NCBI GenBank assembly: GCA_013339765.2
Contig: CM023454.1
Location: 142,726,593-142,790,592 of the forward strand
DNA from: Haemaphysalis longicornis
Lineage: Eukaryota; Arthropoda; Arachnida; Ixodida; Ixodidae
Length of the DNA: 64,000 nt
Direction: 5' to 3'
A model generated the notes under the pieces. The model ran no database searches and was not told where the DNA came from. It saw only the letters and a list, made by a program, of their open reading frames with translations. The translations under genes and the position numbers were made by a program. Of this stretch, positions 9,282 through 22,019 are shown one piece after another. The first letter of the stretch is position 1, and each line of letters opens with the position of its first letter.

Positions 9282-12050
9282 TAAACGTTTTAGTTGTGAA
9301 CTGCCGGAGCATTAAAAATAAGCACGATTCACTGGCAGCATTAATCGCTACTGTTGAGGCAGATATTATAATCGGCACCGAGTCTTGGCTTGACGATACC
9401 GTCAATATTTCGGAAGTTTTTCCACCTTCATTTGATGTCCACCGTTGCGATCGCATGCCCACGGCGGGGGCGTTTTTCTTCTAGTGGATAAAACTTTGCC
9501 TAATACCCCTCTGGCTCCTGCCAATGGTTGCGAATCAGTTTGATGCAATGTTTCACTGCCTGACGGCGAACATATCGCATTTGGTTCCTTCTATCGTAGC
9601 CCTAACAATACCTCTTTATTGCCGTTTAACATATTATCTCAAGAAGTTCAGAAATTGAAAACGAAGTTTTTCCTTGGCGGCGATTTTAATATGCCCCAGA
9701 TCACCGGGGTATACAAGTCCCCCGTACCATCCTGTAACTCGGCACTTTCCCTAGAATTCACCACTCTGATAGCTACTAACGGAATGTACCAATATGTGGA
9801 CTTCCCGCCACGCCGATACGGGGATTGCGCTTCAGTGCTTGATCTCTTCTTTTCGAACTCGGACGATTCAGTGCAATCCATATGTCTTGTGCCCAGGATA
9901 TCTGACCATGATGCGGTGTTAGCAACCATCGCATGTGCGCGTCCGTTGCCTGTTATCGGACGTCCGCGTAAAGTGTTCATGTACGAAAGAGGTAACTACG
10001 ACCTAATGATACGGGCCCTTGAAGAGTACTTTCAGTTGTTTGTCGAATTTAGCTCAACATATAACATAGATCAGCTTTGGAAATGCTTCAAGGACAAGGT
10101 ATTGGACCTCATTAATTCTTACATTCCAAATAAAACGATTTCTAATACACCTAAAAAAACCAATCCCTGGTTCACCAGGGAAGTTAAAGCTCTACTAAAT
10201 AAGAAGCGCCGACTTTTTCGCAGGTATAAAGCTGACAGGAATGAAGACTTGTTTTGCACTATTGATGCCTTAGGAAAAGAAATTATGCTAAAGATCAAGG
10301 TAGCAAAAGATGCATTTTTTCATCGGTGGGAAACAAGCTCAAAGTCCTAAAGATATGTGGAAGTTTGTGAAATGTAATGGCAAGGGGGAAGGTTCAACAC
10401 CGCCAATATCAGGTCCCCAGGGTGAAATCACTGATGATATTGAAAAAAACCTAATCATTTCAATGACTATTTCCAGTCAGTATTTTCCGCCTCTATCACT
10501 GACGGCCATGCTTTGCCCGATCCCAGCTACATTGAAGTAATGCCTGAAATCTCAGTGTCCTGTGAGGGAGTGTGTAAACTCCTGTCTAAGCTAAAGTCAA
10601 ACTCAGCCACTGAACCAGACCATATCCTCTGCTATGTTCTCAAAACATGTGCTTCCGTGATTTCTAGATACCTACTTGTTCTGTTTAGATTGTCTCTTGA
10701 TTCCAGTGAACTTCCTTGGTACTGGAAAACTGCGAATGTCACTCCAGTTCATAAAGCGGGTCTCCGTAAACATGCCCAAAATAACATACCCATATCCCTA
10801 ACTAGTGTGTGTTGCAAAACATTAGAGCATGTGTTATACTCAACCATTTTCCACCACTTAGAGGCGAACAATTTTTGCAACCATGCCCAGCATGGCTTTC
10901 GTGCGGGTTATTCGTGTATCACCCAGTTGGTTGAATTCTCCCACAATATTTTTTCTTCATTTGACGCTGGCAAGCAAGTTCACTGCATTTTATTAGACTT
11001 TAAAAAAGCCTTCGACACTGTCCCCCATTCTCTATTGCTCCTTAAGATGTCCTGCCTTGGCCTTCCTGATTCTGGGCTTGGCTGGGTGCAAAATTATCTG
11101 TCGGGTCGTTCACAAAAAGTGGTTATCAACGGTTCTGAATCAGATCTCGCGGCTTTCACTTCGGGGGTGCGGCAAGGATCTGTTTTAGGACCACTTTTAT
11201 TTCTCAACTAGATCAACGACATCACCGTGAACATTACATCCAAAATAAGGTTATACGCGGATGATTGCGTGGTTTATAGGGACATAGAAAATGACGTTGA
11301 TACTTTCTTCCTACAGTGTGACCTTGACCGAATCCTTGCCTGGGGCCTTAAGTGGCACATGAACCTTAATCACCAAAAAATGTAGCCACATTAACTTCAG
11401 CAGAAAACGGGCTAACACTATCCAGAACTACCACTTAGGCAGCGTTCCAATTCAAAAAGTAGATCAAGCTGAATATCTTGGTGTATTCTTTTCATCAGAC
11501 TTTTCTAGGAATAAACATGTTGAGTACATCACCTTAAAAGCTGGACGTCTTCTTAACTTCATAAAAAGAAATTTTAATAAGGCTCCCCAAGACGTCAAAC
11601 AAATATTGTACTCTTCTAGCGTACGTTCGATTTTAGAGTGTGCTGTTGCGGTATGGGACCCAAACACCAAGATCCTTAAACATAAACTGGAGGCAATTCA
11701 AAATCGTGCTGCACGATTTTTTACTAACTCTTACAGTTATAGAATTAGCGTTACAGACCTCAAACGATCTGTTTCATGGGACACTCTAGAACTGCGACAA
11801 ACCTGTTCTAGGTGTTTATTTTTGAAACAGATTGTGTGTGAGGAGGTGGCAATAGATCGACATCTGTACCTTCCATCCGCCCACGTATGTGTCTAGGCGA
11901 AGGGACAACAGTAAAAAAATTGCCGAATATTTTTGCCGTACATCTACATTCCAAGCATCATTTTTCCCCAGGTCGATTAAACAGTGGAACGCCCTACCCG
12001 ACACTGTTGTTGCCGCCCCCACTGAACTGTTTTCCGCTGTAATTTAGCAG
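9282..12050 (+). pseudogene. LINE ORF2: APE endonuclease and reverse transcriptase
   Basis: NVLVVNCRSIKNKHDS opens the APE domain; then IIGTESWLDD (metal-binding Glu), GSFYRSPNN, FFLGGDFNMPQ and PRISDHDAV keep the main active-site motifs. The RT carries ILLDFKKAFDTVPHS (motif A), VRQGSVLGPLLF (motif B) and LYADDCVVY (motif C, 11254-11265). The thumb follows as VDQAEYLGVFFSSDFS and VRSILECAVAVWDPN. Lesions include shifts near 9475, 10320, 10510 and 11380, nonsense codons at 9541-9543 and 11209-11211 (between motifs B and C), and a shift near 11890 before RSIKQWNALPDTVV. No RNase H domain is seen. Confidence 0.88.
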
Positions 12051-12360
12051 CACTTCCGCACGAGCACAACATGACTTGAATGGGTATTTTTTTGCTCTTT
12101 TTAGTGTAGTGCTATTATCTGTTTTTATCCGTTGTGTCCGGTGCAATCTCGGTATGCGAAGCTCTGGCAGCACTTTACCATGGTCACATTATCTAAAACC
12201 TTTCTTTGTTTTTTTTGGTGTGTCACTGTTGTCTGTTGTTTGCGCTGGTTTTTCTTTGTTTTTTTCCTTGTTACCATTATGCCGTGCGTGTGATTCTTTG
12301 TGTTTATTTTCCTGTATCACACCCCCCTACAACCATGCCTTTTTGGCGAATGTAGGTATG

Positions 12361-12386
12361 TTAATAAATAAATAAATAAATAAATA
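12361..12386 (+). repeat. AAAT microsatellite tail of LINE
   Basis: About five AAAT/AATA units end the LINE 3' UTR and abut resumed PLE coding sequence. Such tails are typical 3' ends of CR1-group and related LINEs. Confidence 0.85.
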
Positions 12387-12640
12387 GAGGGGTTGTATAC
12401 CATGTTCCGTTGGCTTGTGGAAGGGTATATGTAAGGCAGACGGCACGGTGTGTCAACTCCAGGGTACGTAAACATCAGAATAACGTACACGAAAGAAAGG
12501 ATGGGAACCTGTTAACTCACTGCCGTGAATGCCCCCAGTGTGAGCCGTACATTCAAAACTCTGTGATATTGTTTCATGTTTCTGATCCGCACACGCGTGA
12601 CATAGTAGAGGCAGATGAAATGCAACTAGGTGATTTTTAA
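12386..12640 (+). pseudogene. PLE 1 GIY-YIG endonuclease domain
   Basis: The frame reads GVVYHVPLACGRVYVRQTARCVNSRVRKH, then LLTHCRECPQCEP and FHVSDPHTRDIVEA, ending in TAA at 12638-12640. GVVY...GRVYV corresponds to the GIY-YIG core and RVRKH to the following Arg/His helix. The domain nicks target DNA for PLE insertion. This block is intact within itself but separated from its RT by the LINE, so it could not be translated with it. Confidence 0.85.
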
Positions 12641-12890
12641 TGTTTCAGTACAACATCGGTTGCCCTGGCACATACGCAGGCAGCATTCTTAAAAAAGAAC
12701 TGGTCATGGTAATGACTGTCACGTGTGGGACAGCGCAAAGTGATTTCGTTATTCTAATGTCCGTGTAATCGTAACCTTTTTTGTATCTTTTGTCTATTTG
12801 CTAGTATATATTTTACCGCGATTCAATAAAATTCAGTTGGAAGTAGCGCTTGTCCTTGTCTTCTGTGTCCGTGTGGTTTGTTGCGCTTAA
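12641..12890 (+). other. PLE 1 3' UTR
   Basis: Non-coding sequence after the PLE stop, including a CAATAAAATTC near 12824 and an Arg/Cys-poor, GT-rich end. The end point is estimated by similarity of its last ~60 bp to the 3' end of the second PLE. Confidence 0.55.
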
Positions 12891-15800
12891 GTTGAACATA
12901 AGCCCGTCCCCAGAGCCACAACGACTGGCTGTTAGAAAGCTGAATTTGTATGGCCAGACACAGGCAGGGCCCGTATTTGAACACGTGCCCCATATAGTTT
13001 ACTGAAAAAAAATCGCCCCATAGAAAATACCTGGCCAAAGTTTTTAGGCTTGAGTTGCGTGGAACGGGCATGTACTGCAAGGGTTGTTTGCCCTTTGACT
13101 CGTCTGGAAATCGTGCTTTGAACCTCGACGATTGGGCTTTGACCTGCTGGAGATGCGCCCTTTAATGGTTGACGCTTTCATTTTGATTGCAGCGTCTTTG
13201 GCTCTGCAACTTCTCCTTGGATATTAGCACCCACCTATGCTTGATGTTTTATTCACCAGAGTAAATAAATTTTGGTGATTCAATCTTTCAGGTGTTTTTG
13301 TGAATTTATAATTTTTTTATGTGATAGTTTCACAACCTAGACAATATTTTCCTATTTGCAAAAAGCGACACGGCAACTTTTTTTATGAGTGGCAATTTGT
13401 GGGCAGAATTCCGTACTAATGTATTCTGCATATTTCGAAGAGCGACATGGACAGTGGAAAATAAAACCAAACAATGCTACGTACCATGGTTTGCATTTTG
13501 TTTTTTCTACTGTCCCTCTCACTCGTCCGCATGAAGCGCATGTTAATGTTTAATTCTAGACTATACCAGCAAGCCGCTAAACGAGCCTTTTTTAACTTAT
13601 GGACAATTCTGTCTAATTTATTGTGGTCATTGTGGTAGCCATTCTGTTTGGTTCGGGGCGTAAAAATGGTTCAGTGTATTGAAAAGAACTGCAGACGCTG
13701 CAATAGGGCTTCTAAATAGCGTTAGCTCTATTTTTAAAGCATTTTTGAGCCTGCAGTTACATCAAATTCGAACAGATAAAAATACGCCTGTTGCAGAAGC
13801 ACACTTGTTTTGAATCTGCTTATTGGGCCAATAAAAATTGCAGTGGTCTACAAAATATACCCGTAAGTACAAACAATATATATGTATACAATAAATTAAA
13901 CGCTCTTAGTACGGCAAATATCAACTGTCAAATGTTGAAATACAGGCACTAAGCATTTTAACAGCGTAAGTATAAAGCAAAACACAATTTGTATATGCCG
14001 AAAACTAGTTTCCCTTAGGAGATACTACACTGTGATAGTGGTTTCTTCTGGTTTCTACTACTTCGAGGGTTTCGGAAAGCCTAGCAGAGAAACAGTGATG
14101 ATTTACCTACATCGGTACATCTATAGGAGGCCCTAAATCTGACCTACGACGCTATAACAATACGCCTTTATACAGACCTGAATCAAAGTGTACACGAATA
14201 CCAACACGTTTGATTTTAGTGTTGGATTGACATATTTTTTAGTAATTAGCTGAATAAATCTTGTAAAGAAATAAACTACTTGTTTTTTGTAACGGAGGTG
14301 CAGGAAGAGAAACCATTCCACCCACTCAGACAACTTACCTTTTTAGCATTGAAGACGCAGTTTTTTTAATTTTTGGTTGAAGGCAGCCACAGTGCCACCG
14401 CTACAAATATTAGATGTAAACGTGGAGCTGTAAGATGGTTCTGGTTTTGGTTGCTAATTTTTATTATTCCAGTAAAAACCCTTATTCGTAGATTTCATAG
14501 CAAGCAGGGGCAAACAAATTTAGGCGTAAATTTCCGTAAACGCCTGTCATCACAATAGACTTTACCTCAACTGGCGACGAGCTGTTGCAATAGGAGAATA
14601 ACAAGCTGCATTACATTTTAGCCCTATGCAATGACTAATGGGTCATAACGTCCCTGACGTCTTAAGGAGAGCAACCAAGAGGGCAATACCAGCTCTACAC
14701 ACGTCAAATAAGGTGACAAAGAGCAGGTTGACACCATTTTTTCAGATTTCGCGACCCAACTGATATTTCTCTTCAAATTACATTGCGTACTTGTTCCAAG
14801 TACGAGAACACCTGTGAATTAGTTGCCTGTAAACACTGCCCATAAATAACAAATAAAAACCGACGTTTGAGCCCATCCGCAGAATGGGAACGTTCAACGT
14901 CTATAACGGAGCTTAATTGTTTACAGGAACGGTTACAGTTTAGTACGGTCGTCCATCCCACTAAACCCATATATTTGTTTGTAATATTTTCAGGTGAGGT
15001 AATATCCCAGAGGAACCCTGCGGGCTCTTGTTACTTTAAAGATTTTATTTGGCATGCGTATAAGATTGAAGCATTAAGTACCTAGATAGACATATGATGA
15101 AAAACAACCATGATGTAGTATTCACGTGGTTGTTTACTTGTCTTAAAGTACGTCACTTTTTTTACAGGGTTTGGGATGGGTAAGCCTTTGGCTCTAATCA
15201 CAAGCTCCCCGTTTTCTTTGCGTTTGTTCAATTTCTTAAGAACTGGTGCATTTGTTTAGTTTTCTTTCCCACTAACAATTCTTATATTGTTGAAAGATAT
15301 TTCAGCTTGGCACGAGAGTTTATCCGACCGAGGCACATTTCTAAGGTCAGTGTGCAGTTTCCCTAATTCCACACTAATACAACGTCTTCCGCGTTTTGTA
15401 GTTCGTCATTTTTTCTTAACCACTTAAGCAATATAAAAAAATAATCTTATATATCAGCAGTTATCTGACACTACTGTTCGGGCAGCAATGTAATCATCCA
15501 GAAAAAATACTACAGCCTCAACGAAAATCTGCAGCCATGTAAAGCAAAACAAACTAAGATGTGAAGTGTGAAATAAAACACGAAAAGTGCCAAGACAGGG
15601 ACGTGTAAAAAGGACGAGTAAAGAGTGCATCAAGCTTTCAGTAATTCGATTGAAAATCGAAGCTTGGAGAAGTTTGCTATAAGCACAGAGTGCTGTGTTT
15701 GGGCGACTTGTGCCGAAGCCCTTACTGGGCACGCCAAGTGAGGAGCAAAACATGGCACGTATAAGAACGTACAACTTGAGTTCCCAAAACTCATAGCTCT

Positions 15801-17645
15801 TTCTCGAAATTCCTTCCCCGTCTCCCTCAGTTAGCGCTAATGCACCACAATAAATCTGTTGTAACTTCCACAATTCTCGGCACTCATATCTCTCAGTAGC
15901 ACAAGCCTTCAGAAGCATAGAGTTTGTAAAACATAGCACAATGGTTCATTTACACTTTACCAATAAAGCGAATCAAACACCCAAACTACAAACACCATCA
16001 AAGGGAGAACATTTAGACTCAGGTTCCCTGAAATATCTAATGGACCTTCTCCACTATCTGCTCGTTGTGTACTACGTTGGTACTCGGATTATGCGAAAAC
16101 CGATCTTTTCTTCCCGCATAAAGATATTCAAGAAAAATCAATAATACGGTGTCGCTACATTACGGCTTTTATTTTGCTACCATCTCAAAAAGTTTTTCTC
16201 AAATCGTATTACATTATTGAGTTTTGTCTTTTTCCTGCAAGAAAAGTAATTTTCTGGACTTCTATTAAACCAGTGCCGTTACCCTGCCCAAACACACAAG
16301 GCAGCGTATGTTGCTGCCAGATATGGTTGTCCAGTGAACACAAAAATCACCCGTGCTGGACAACGGGTTCGACTTTAAGCCTTCCAGAGCCCTTGCCCCT
16401 TTACAAAATCGCTACGTAAGTTTGAGGAACTGCGACTGTTGTTTCATTTTTTCTAGCTTTATTTGAGGATTGTGCGGTGTTCTGTAAAGGCAAAACGACA
16501 AACCGATTTCTCTTTTGCGCTGTTTATAGGCTGAGTACATTTGGATGGCACTAAGCCTCCGAAGCCTAATGACATTAGGTTTTAAACAGGACTTTACTAG
16601 CATGGGACACCATCGTGACAACGAGAACGCAGGGTGTGATTAGATGCGAAATCGGAAGGGGACTATAACAGGTATGTTATTCCAATCTATATACTGAATT
16701 AGCGTGTGCTGGCTTTAAAAAAATCTTGTGTTGACTGCTGATGCCATTTTTCGGTGCAGCCAGTCATAAAGGACAACAAAACGCCGTTATGTGTCGAATG
16801 AATGCCACAAGGAGAGCACACTTGTTCCTGGCGACTAGCATCATTAATTGAACAGTTGCGCTTTAAATAAATAAAAGCTTGACATTCAGAATGCTGTCAG
16901 GCAGGACAATGTTCCATGCAAGCATTACGAGCGCCGGTTAGTACGCAGGCCCTAGGACATGCGTATCTCGAAGGCACATTGGTCTCCACCTTCGCTTACT
17001 TTTTTAATGTTAAAGAACCAAAACAGCTGGCGTTAGCCCCGTGGGTGCGTAATTGTTCCTGGAATGGGGTCGGTTTGACAGACAAGAAAACATTAGCTTC
17101 AAATATATAGCGCGTTTTACAGGTCGGTGCATGCGGAAAAATAATGGCTGGCATAAATCTGATATTCACCTTTTCGGCTATCTAATTAATACGGACGTCA
17201 GGCTGCTTCAGTAGAGGGACGTAAGGGAATTCGATATGGTTCATTTGGTTCATATTCGATATGGGCAGGCGCCGCACACCCGTGATAAATATCACCTTCT
17301 TGGGACCAACGGATTTCTGGATGATTCCTTTTGGATTTATCAAAAGCAATTGTTTGAAGAACGAAGCCTAATGTTTCTGCAGTCGTATTCAGTTGGGCAA
17401 TATATCCGCTTGGAAAACAAGAAAAACAAGAAAAAATAGAACTGGAAACAAGGAAAACCGCAATATTACGGTGAAAAAGAGGTCACAATATTTTGTTCAC
17501 ACTAAACTTATCCGCCTAGCTAAACTTAACTAAACGACCCACCAGCTTGTGCATTGCTGGAAGCACCTTAGTGGCTTCCAAAAAGATTCCACCCCTTGTT
17601 TTACGACTATGTGTTTACAAACCACTCTACTAAAAACTTCCATCA
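12890..17645. other. Long A+T-rich interval, nothing recognised
   Basis: Nearly 4.8 kb without a frame resembling a known protein. The longest open frame (minus 15454-15939, 161 codons) has a Cys/Leu/Phe-rich composition typical of chance translation and no motif. No A/B boxes, LTR termini, long palindromes or tandem arrays were seen. Confidence 0.5.
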
Positions 17646-17647
17646 AA

Positions 17648-17735
17648 AACGTCCGCGGGAATCGAAGACGCTACCTCGTGCTCAGCAGCGCAACGCCTTA
17701 GCCACTAAGCCACCGCGGCGGGTGGATACATTACC
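17648..17735 (-). mobile_element. tRNA-derived SINE head fragment
   Basis: Read on the minus strand it gives CGGTGGCTTAGTGGCTAAGG, a good RNA polymerase III A box, and CTTCGATTCCC as the B box, spaced as in a tRNA. The sequence closely parallels the head of the SINE at 29849-30089. No body or tail follows, so it is a fragment. It lies just 5' of the I-clade remnant at 17838. Confidence 0.65.
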
Positions 17736-17837
17736 TGGCACTCCCAAAGAACAAAACAACTACCACTTGTGTATACATTCTCTGCTGTGTGCGATTTTAC
17801 ATTGAAACACTTTCGGAAAAACACCGCGTGAACACAT

Positions 17838-18712
17838 ATTAAAGGAGTTTTTGTCACTAAACAAAAAATACAGCGGCTACACCTCATATTACACCGACGG
17901 TTCAAAACATCATTTTATGCTGGGAGTGAAATAATACCAGGTAAATGGGAGACGGCGCTCAGGCTACCGCAGCGCTCCTCGGTTTTCACAGCGGAGGCTT
18001 GTGCCATTTCTGTGGATGTAGAAAGAATAAGGAAGGAAAGCATTCCGAAAAGGGTTATCTGCAAAGACTCGCTCAGCGCAACCACAGCCGACATAACAAA
18101 AATTCAGCTGAACTCATAATAAGAGACATATCACACAATTTATTAACAGCAGAAAGACAGGGACAGGAAATTAAGTGGTGCGGGGTTCCTTGCCATGTTG
18201 GGATCAATAGAAATGGGAGAGCCGATGCATGTGCCCCACAGGCTGGTAGCAAAACTGTAAAACAAGTACATATTCCTCAAAGCGACTGCATGAAATTCAT
18301 ACGGAGTAAACTGATACAAACATGGCAGTCCTAATGCGATAACAAATCTCACACAGTTAAACCCACTATAACAGAATGGGAATCAAGCAGACATGAAGAA
18401 AACCTCACAGAAGTTCTTTTATGTCGTCTCCGCATTGGACATACACATCTGACACATAACTTCGTTTTTTTGAAGGAACATGAACCGAGATGTGAGGAAG
18501 GCGACCACGAGCTAACAGTAAACCACATGTTACTGCCATGTACGGAATTTGGGCAACTGAGAAAAAGGCATTTCAGCAAGTTCTATAACGAACACATCCC
18601 ATTTTACCCCCGTCTACTTTTAGGAGAAAAAAAGCTGTTGGTAAAATTTGCTCTGTTTTAGTTTTATAAAAGAAGCAGAGCTTTTAAACAAGCTCTAACG
18701 CTGTAACGTGCT
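17838..18712 (+). pseudogene. I-clade LINE 3' fragment (RNase H and C-terminus)
   Basis: ILKEFLSLNKKYSGYTSYYTDGSK (in shorter blocks: SYYTDGSKHHF, RNase H first Asp) starts the similarity. After several shifts come VPCHVGINRNGRADAC (last His/Asp block), TVKQVHIPQSDCMKFI and LIQTWQS, then LLCRLRIGHTHLTHNFVF and a zinc-type block HEPRCEEGDHELTVNHMLLPC, ending LLNKL-stop at 18692. Presence of RNase H after RT is typical of the I group. It is 5'-truncated and frame-broken. Confidence 0.8.
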
Positions 18713-19900
18713 ATACCAATCAATTGTTATCCACAAAATACACAACACACACGTGATGTCCGGAGTAGCTTATCTGCTATAAAACCCAATACATCCCAAC
18801 ATGCTTCTTGGAACTGAAGTTTTCTGCATTTTTAAGAATCGGGGTAAACGCGTCCTAGATCATGTTCTAGAGGTATTTAAAAGGGGACAGCCAGTCCAGA
18901 CGCCTGCTCTTTGACTGTGAATGAGAAAAGTGCAGAAATGGTTGGGTTATTCAAAAAGAACTGGGATGAAGAGTTATCATTAAACAGAGGTTGTAAGGGC
19001 GGTTATCCATTCAAGAAATTTTAAATGCGTAAAACAAGTCAACATGGCTTCGCTCGTGCTCGTACACTCTGCCTAAAGACTCTGCACACGCGGAATGCAC
19101 CACACGAAATGCGAAGCCTCAAGTGCAGCACTGGGTCGATACGTCCAGTTCTCTTTTGGTTGCTGACCCACAGATGCAAGCTGTTGCTGTGTACAAAGAC
19201 AGTCCGACAAAATTAGGTGGTCCTGCGTAACTTTGACGGGAATACTCTTCACAGAGAAAAAATAAGTACATTTCAATGAATAACACTAAAGTTAAGAAAA
19301 GTGCATTGTCGGCTAATAAGAATACAGGTTCATTCACTTGCTTATCAATTTGAACGACCATAAACAGAAAGGCGCCGTAATAACTGATAGTCACAAAGGT
19401 GGGTGCACGAGTCCGGTTTTGGGGCATGGTGATCCGCGATCAGAAAGTGCCGCCTTAATAGCTAACTTCCACTACACCTAATTATACTACAAGCCTCGAG
19501 AAGAACAACATCGTTGCTAACCTTTTAGAAGTGACAGGCGAATAAGGTGGTGTAAGCCTTTTAGGCATCGAATATACAATTTTCGGAAATGGGCTTTGCA
19601 AGTGCACACTAAAAACACAGCAACGGCACGTCGTCACTATTCAGTGCAGACATAGCAGCAGGGCGCAGGAATTTATAGCTGTTTTGGGCAGATTTATTGC
19701 CAAAAAAGTTCTAGCGCTCCCTTTTGACGCTAAAGCTATAATATTGTTAACTTCGGAGGTGTTGAGCCTTCGCTTTCATCCACTGCTTGAGTCGCTTAAC
19801 AAGGCGCAATAGGCAGCAGCGGTGGAGAAAGCTATACCAAAGAGTCAGCGGCAAACTGGCGAAGAGGCAAATAGCAAACAAGAAGGTGTGGAAAGTGCAC
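18713..19900. other. Interval with no recognised content
   Basis: LINE 3' UTR may extend a short way from the left. Beyond that I see no motif, repeat or promoter that I can support. Confidence 0.45.
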
Positions 19901-19904
19901 CCCA

Positions 19905-19990
19905 TTAAAAACGCCTCCCGTTGGCGGAATCGAACCTGGGTCCTCCGCGTTATGAACACAGCGTGTGTACGACTGTGCTTACATCACATT
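19905..19990 (-). mobile_element. Possible tRNA-like SINE head
   Basis: On the minus strand an anticodon arm with CAT in a 7-base loop precedes CCCAGGTTCGATTCCGCC, a consensus B box. The D-arm and acceptor ends do not pair well, so this is not a functional tRNA. It could be a decayed tRNA-Met-like SINE head or a chance match. Confidence 0.35.
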
Positions 19991-21237
19991 CGATCATCTC
20001 AGCATTGTCTATGTCTTCAAACGGCGGGAGGTGGCTGTTGAAATGGGCTGCGTTGGTGTGGACTTTAGCTTCGAGCTTCGGCAGTTTGGATTGGGTACTT
20101 TGGGAGTGTGAGTTGTGGATCTTAATTTTACGTATGTTGCAATTGAAAAGTGTCGCGTTTTGGCCATCTTTCTCTGGAAAGGGACTTCGTTTTTACCGGC
20201 GCTGCTCTTTAGGCTTGAATTTCATGTGCGCTCGGTATCGCCTAAACTCGGTGCAGCAAAGTAGATTGAAGGAAAATGCTAGGCACAGAAGTGTGAGAAA
20301 AATGGGAGAGGAGGCAAGGTTCGGAGGAGCAGTTAGGAAGAGTTTGCGTCGCGCCGCATTTGGTCGTATGAAGTGGTGCGCGTAAAGAAAAGCTGCGCCA
20401 AGCTATGGCAAGCTCTCCCTTGCAGATGTACTTCTAGTTCAGAGAGGCGGAGCGCTGACGACGGATTTAGTGTCAAATCTACCGAGAATATGGACGGATG
20501 TTAGGAAATCTAAAGTAAAGCTAAAGATATCCAGCTCCACGTTTCTTCTGTGTTAACATCTTCGTTTTATATGTGTCCGAGCTTTGTAGAAAGACGCACT
20601 TTCTGGAACTTTTGACTGGTGCGGAGATTACGTGGCATTTTAACTGAACTGCTTTTCATGCATTCAATAAGCATTCTGCAAATACACACAGCTGAGAGAA
20701 AAATTTAACTCTCTTGTGCTTTGTCAAACATTGATGCCTCGTAAGAATCAAATGGCGAAGGACAAGGGGTTGTCTCGCTGAGCTCTGCACCAACGGCAGT
20801 CACCACATGCAGCCACATCACGTTCTGTTAATTGCGAGTGCTATCATCAGTGCAAGAGCCCGTGCATTGACTAGGCCATCAATGTTTAGGACATTGTAAA
20901 TTTGCATCTACAACGCTGAAAGTGCAGCGTGATGTGTTTCTATATAAGGGTGAAACAAGAGAACGCAATTTCAGGGCTAAAGAAACAAATATTCTGGGTT
21001 TACATAGTGAGCCCTTCACTGCATATATTATTCCTTATTATTCGTTTCCAAATCTCTAGCGTCCTTGAAAAACAATATTTCAAGTCTTGGAGCCACAACT
21101 ATTCTGAATACCTAACTGCTCAAGCCTTTATGACAGTGCTTAATCGGCGAGACAAGCAACAGAACACCGTAATTATTTGCGTCTTCTATCCTACCGTTCA
21201 TAACGCAGCGCCAACGTGAATCCATCTCCAAGCCACA
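19991..21237. other. Interval with no recognised content
   Basis: The plus-strand open frame at 19921-20385 overlaps the tRNA-like segment and shows no domain. Nothing else in this stretch could be assigned. Confidence 0.45.
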
Positions 21238-21564
21238 TTTTTATTTATTTATTTATTTACAAATACCTCAAAGACCCCAAAGGCTGGGATTTTACTTCAG
21301 TGGTGGTGAAGCAGAAAAATTACAAAAGAACTGTACAACAAACAAGAAAACAAAAACGAACAAGCATATAACGAATACAGAGGGTTTCCAGCTTGCTATA
21401 TTTATAAAGGGCATGCAAGAAAAAAATTCTTGCTTTTTTGTACAGATTCTACAGGGGCGATTTCCCGTGCAAGCCGGGTGAACTTCCCAGCGATGTAGTC
21501 CCACACAAGTGAGGAGCGCCAGGCCGGGGAGTCGCTTGTACCAATTTTACCGGTACGTGCCCGC

Positions 21565-21905
21565 TGCCACCAAGGCGCACGAACGCACATGGTGCCTTCT
21601 ACAGGCACGGTAGATACTCAACTGGCAACCGCCTGTGGCAGGACATGCCGCCAGACTTTCACCCCCGGCGATGGTACAAGGAAGGGTAATGGCCGGGGGG
21701 CCCGCCAAAAGGACAAGGAACAGAGGCCCCTCGCAAGGGTAAAGACAGCTTTCCAGACGTGGATTTCCTTTCAAGTGACCGCACTCTACCGGGGACGCCT
21801 GCACCCGTTAACAAAACCGGTGGGTTCCCGGTGGTACCAGGATTCGAACCCAGTACCTCCCGCATACGAGGCGAGCGCTGCACTTCTGAGGCATCGCTGT
21901 GGTTT
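21565..21905 (-). mobile_element. tRNA-headed SINE in the minus LINE
   Basis: On the minus strand the head has an anticodon stem CTCGC/GCGGG with loop CTCGTAT (anticodon CGT, Thr-like) and a perfect B box GGTTCGAATCC near 21845. A G/C-rich body follows for over 200 bp. The A box is weak. It differs from the 29849-30089 SINE and from the 34-37 kb unit, so the window has at least three tRNA-headed families. Boundaries are approximate. Confidence 0.6.
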
Positions 21906-21933
21906 CCAAGTTACGACCCCTTCCACTGGGGCA

Positions 21934-21954
21934 TTTCCCGACTAAGTCGGGAAA
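21934..21954. repeat. 21 bp palindrome
   Basis: TTTCCCGACT and its exact complement AGTCGGGAAA flank a single A. It lies at the edge of the SINE in the minus LINE. It may be a chance or a feature of the LINE 3' end. Confidence 0.6.
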
Positions 21955-22019
21955 CTTTCCGAGCACTGAATCCCCTGTTCAGGTGGTGCTTGTAGCAATT
22001 TCTAAACTGGCTGGTTCCC

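Larger units (their letters stand above)
8066..12385 (+). mobile_element. CR1/L2-like LINE inserted in PLE 1
   Basis: About 4.3 kb between the two PLE halves: ~200 bp 5' UTR, ORF1, ORF2 (APE endonuclease plus RT, no RNase H), a 3' UTR and an AAAT microsatellite tail. The 5' UTR and ORF1 are present, so the copy is probably near full length. Only a 3 bp AGA repeat flanks it, consistent with the short or absent target duplications of CR1-group LINEs. ORF2 organisation and the microsatellite tail place it near CR1/L2; the exact clade needs a tree. Confidence 0.85.
6430..12890 (+). mobile_element. Penelope-like element 1, split by a LINE
   Basis: The PLE occupies 6430-8065 and 12386-about 12890. 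The left block carries the N-terminal region and RT, the right block the GIY-YIG endonuclease and 3' UTR. The frame continues across the insertion: ...MYVECDR ends at 8065 and GVVYHVPLACGRVYV starts at 12389, with AGA shared at 8063-8065 and 12386-12388. The 3' region includes CAATAAAATTCAGTTGGAAG near 12824, similar in layout to the end of the second PLE near 48250. The 5' boundary is not defined. Confidence 0.85.

Noticed and set aside
15454..15939. 161-codon minus-strand open frame
   Set aside because: No motif, chance-like Cys/Leu/Phe-rich composition, A+T-rich surroundings and no similarity to any family I recognise.
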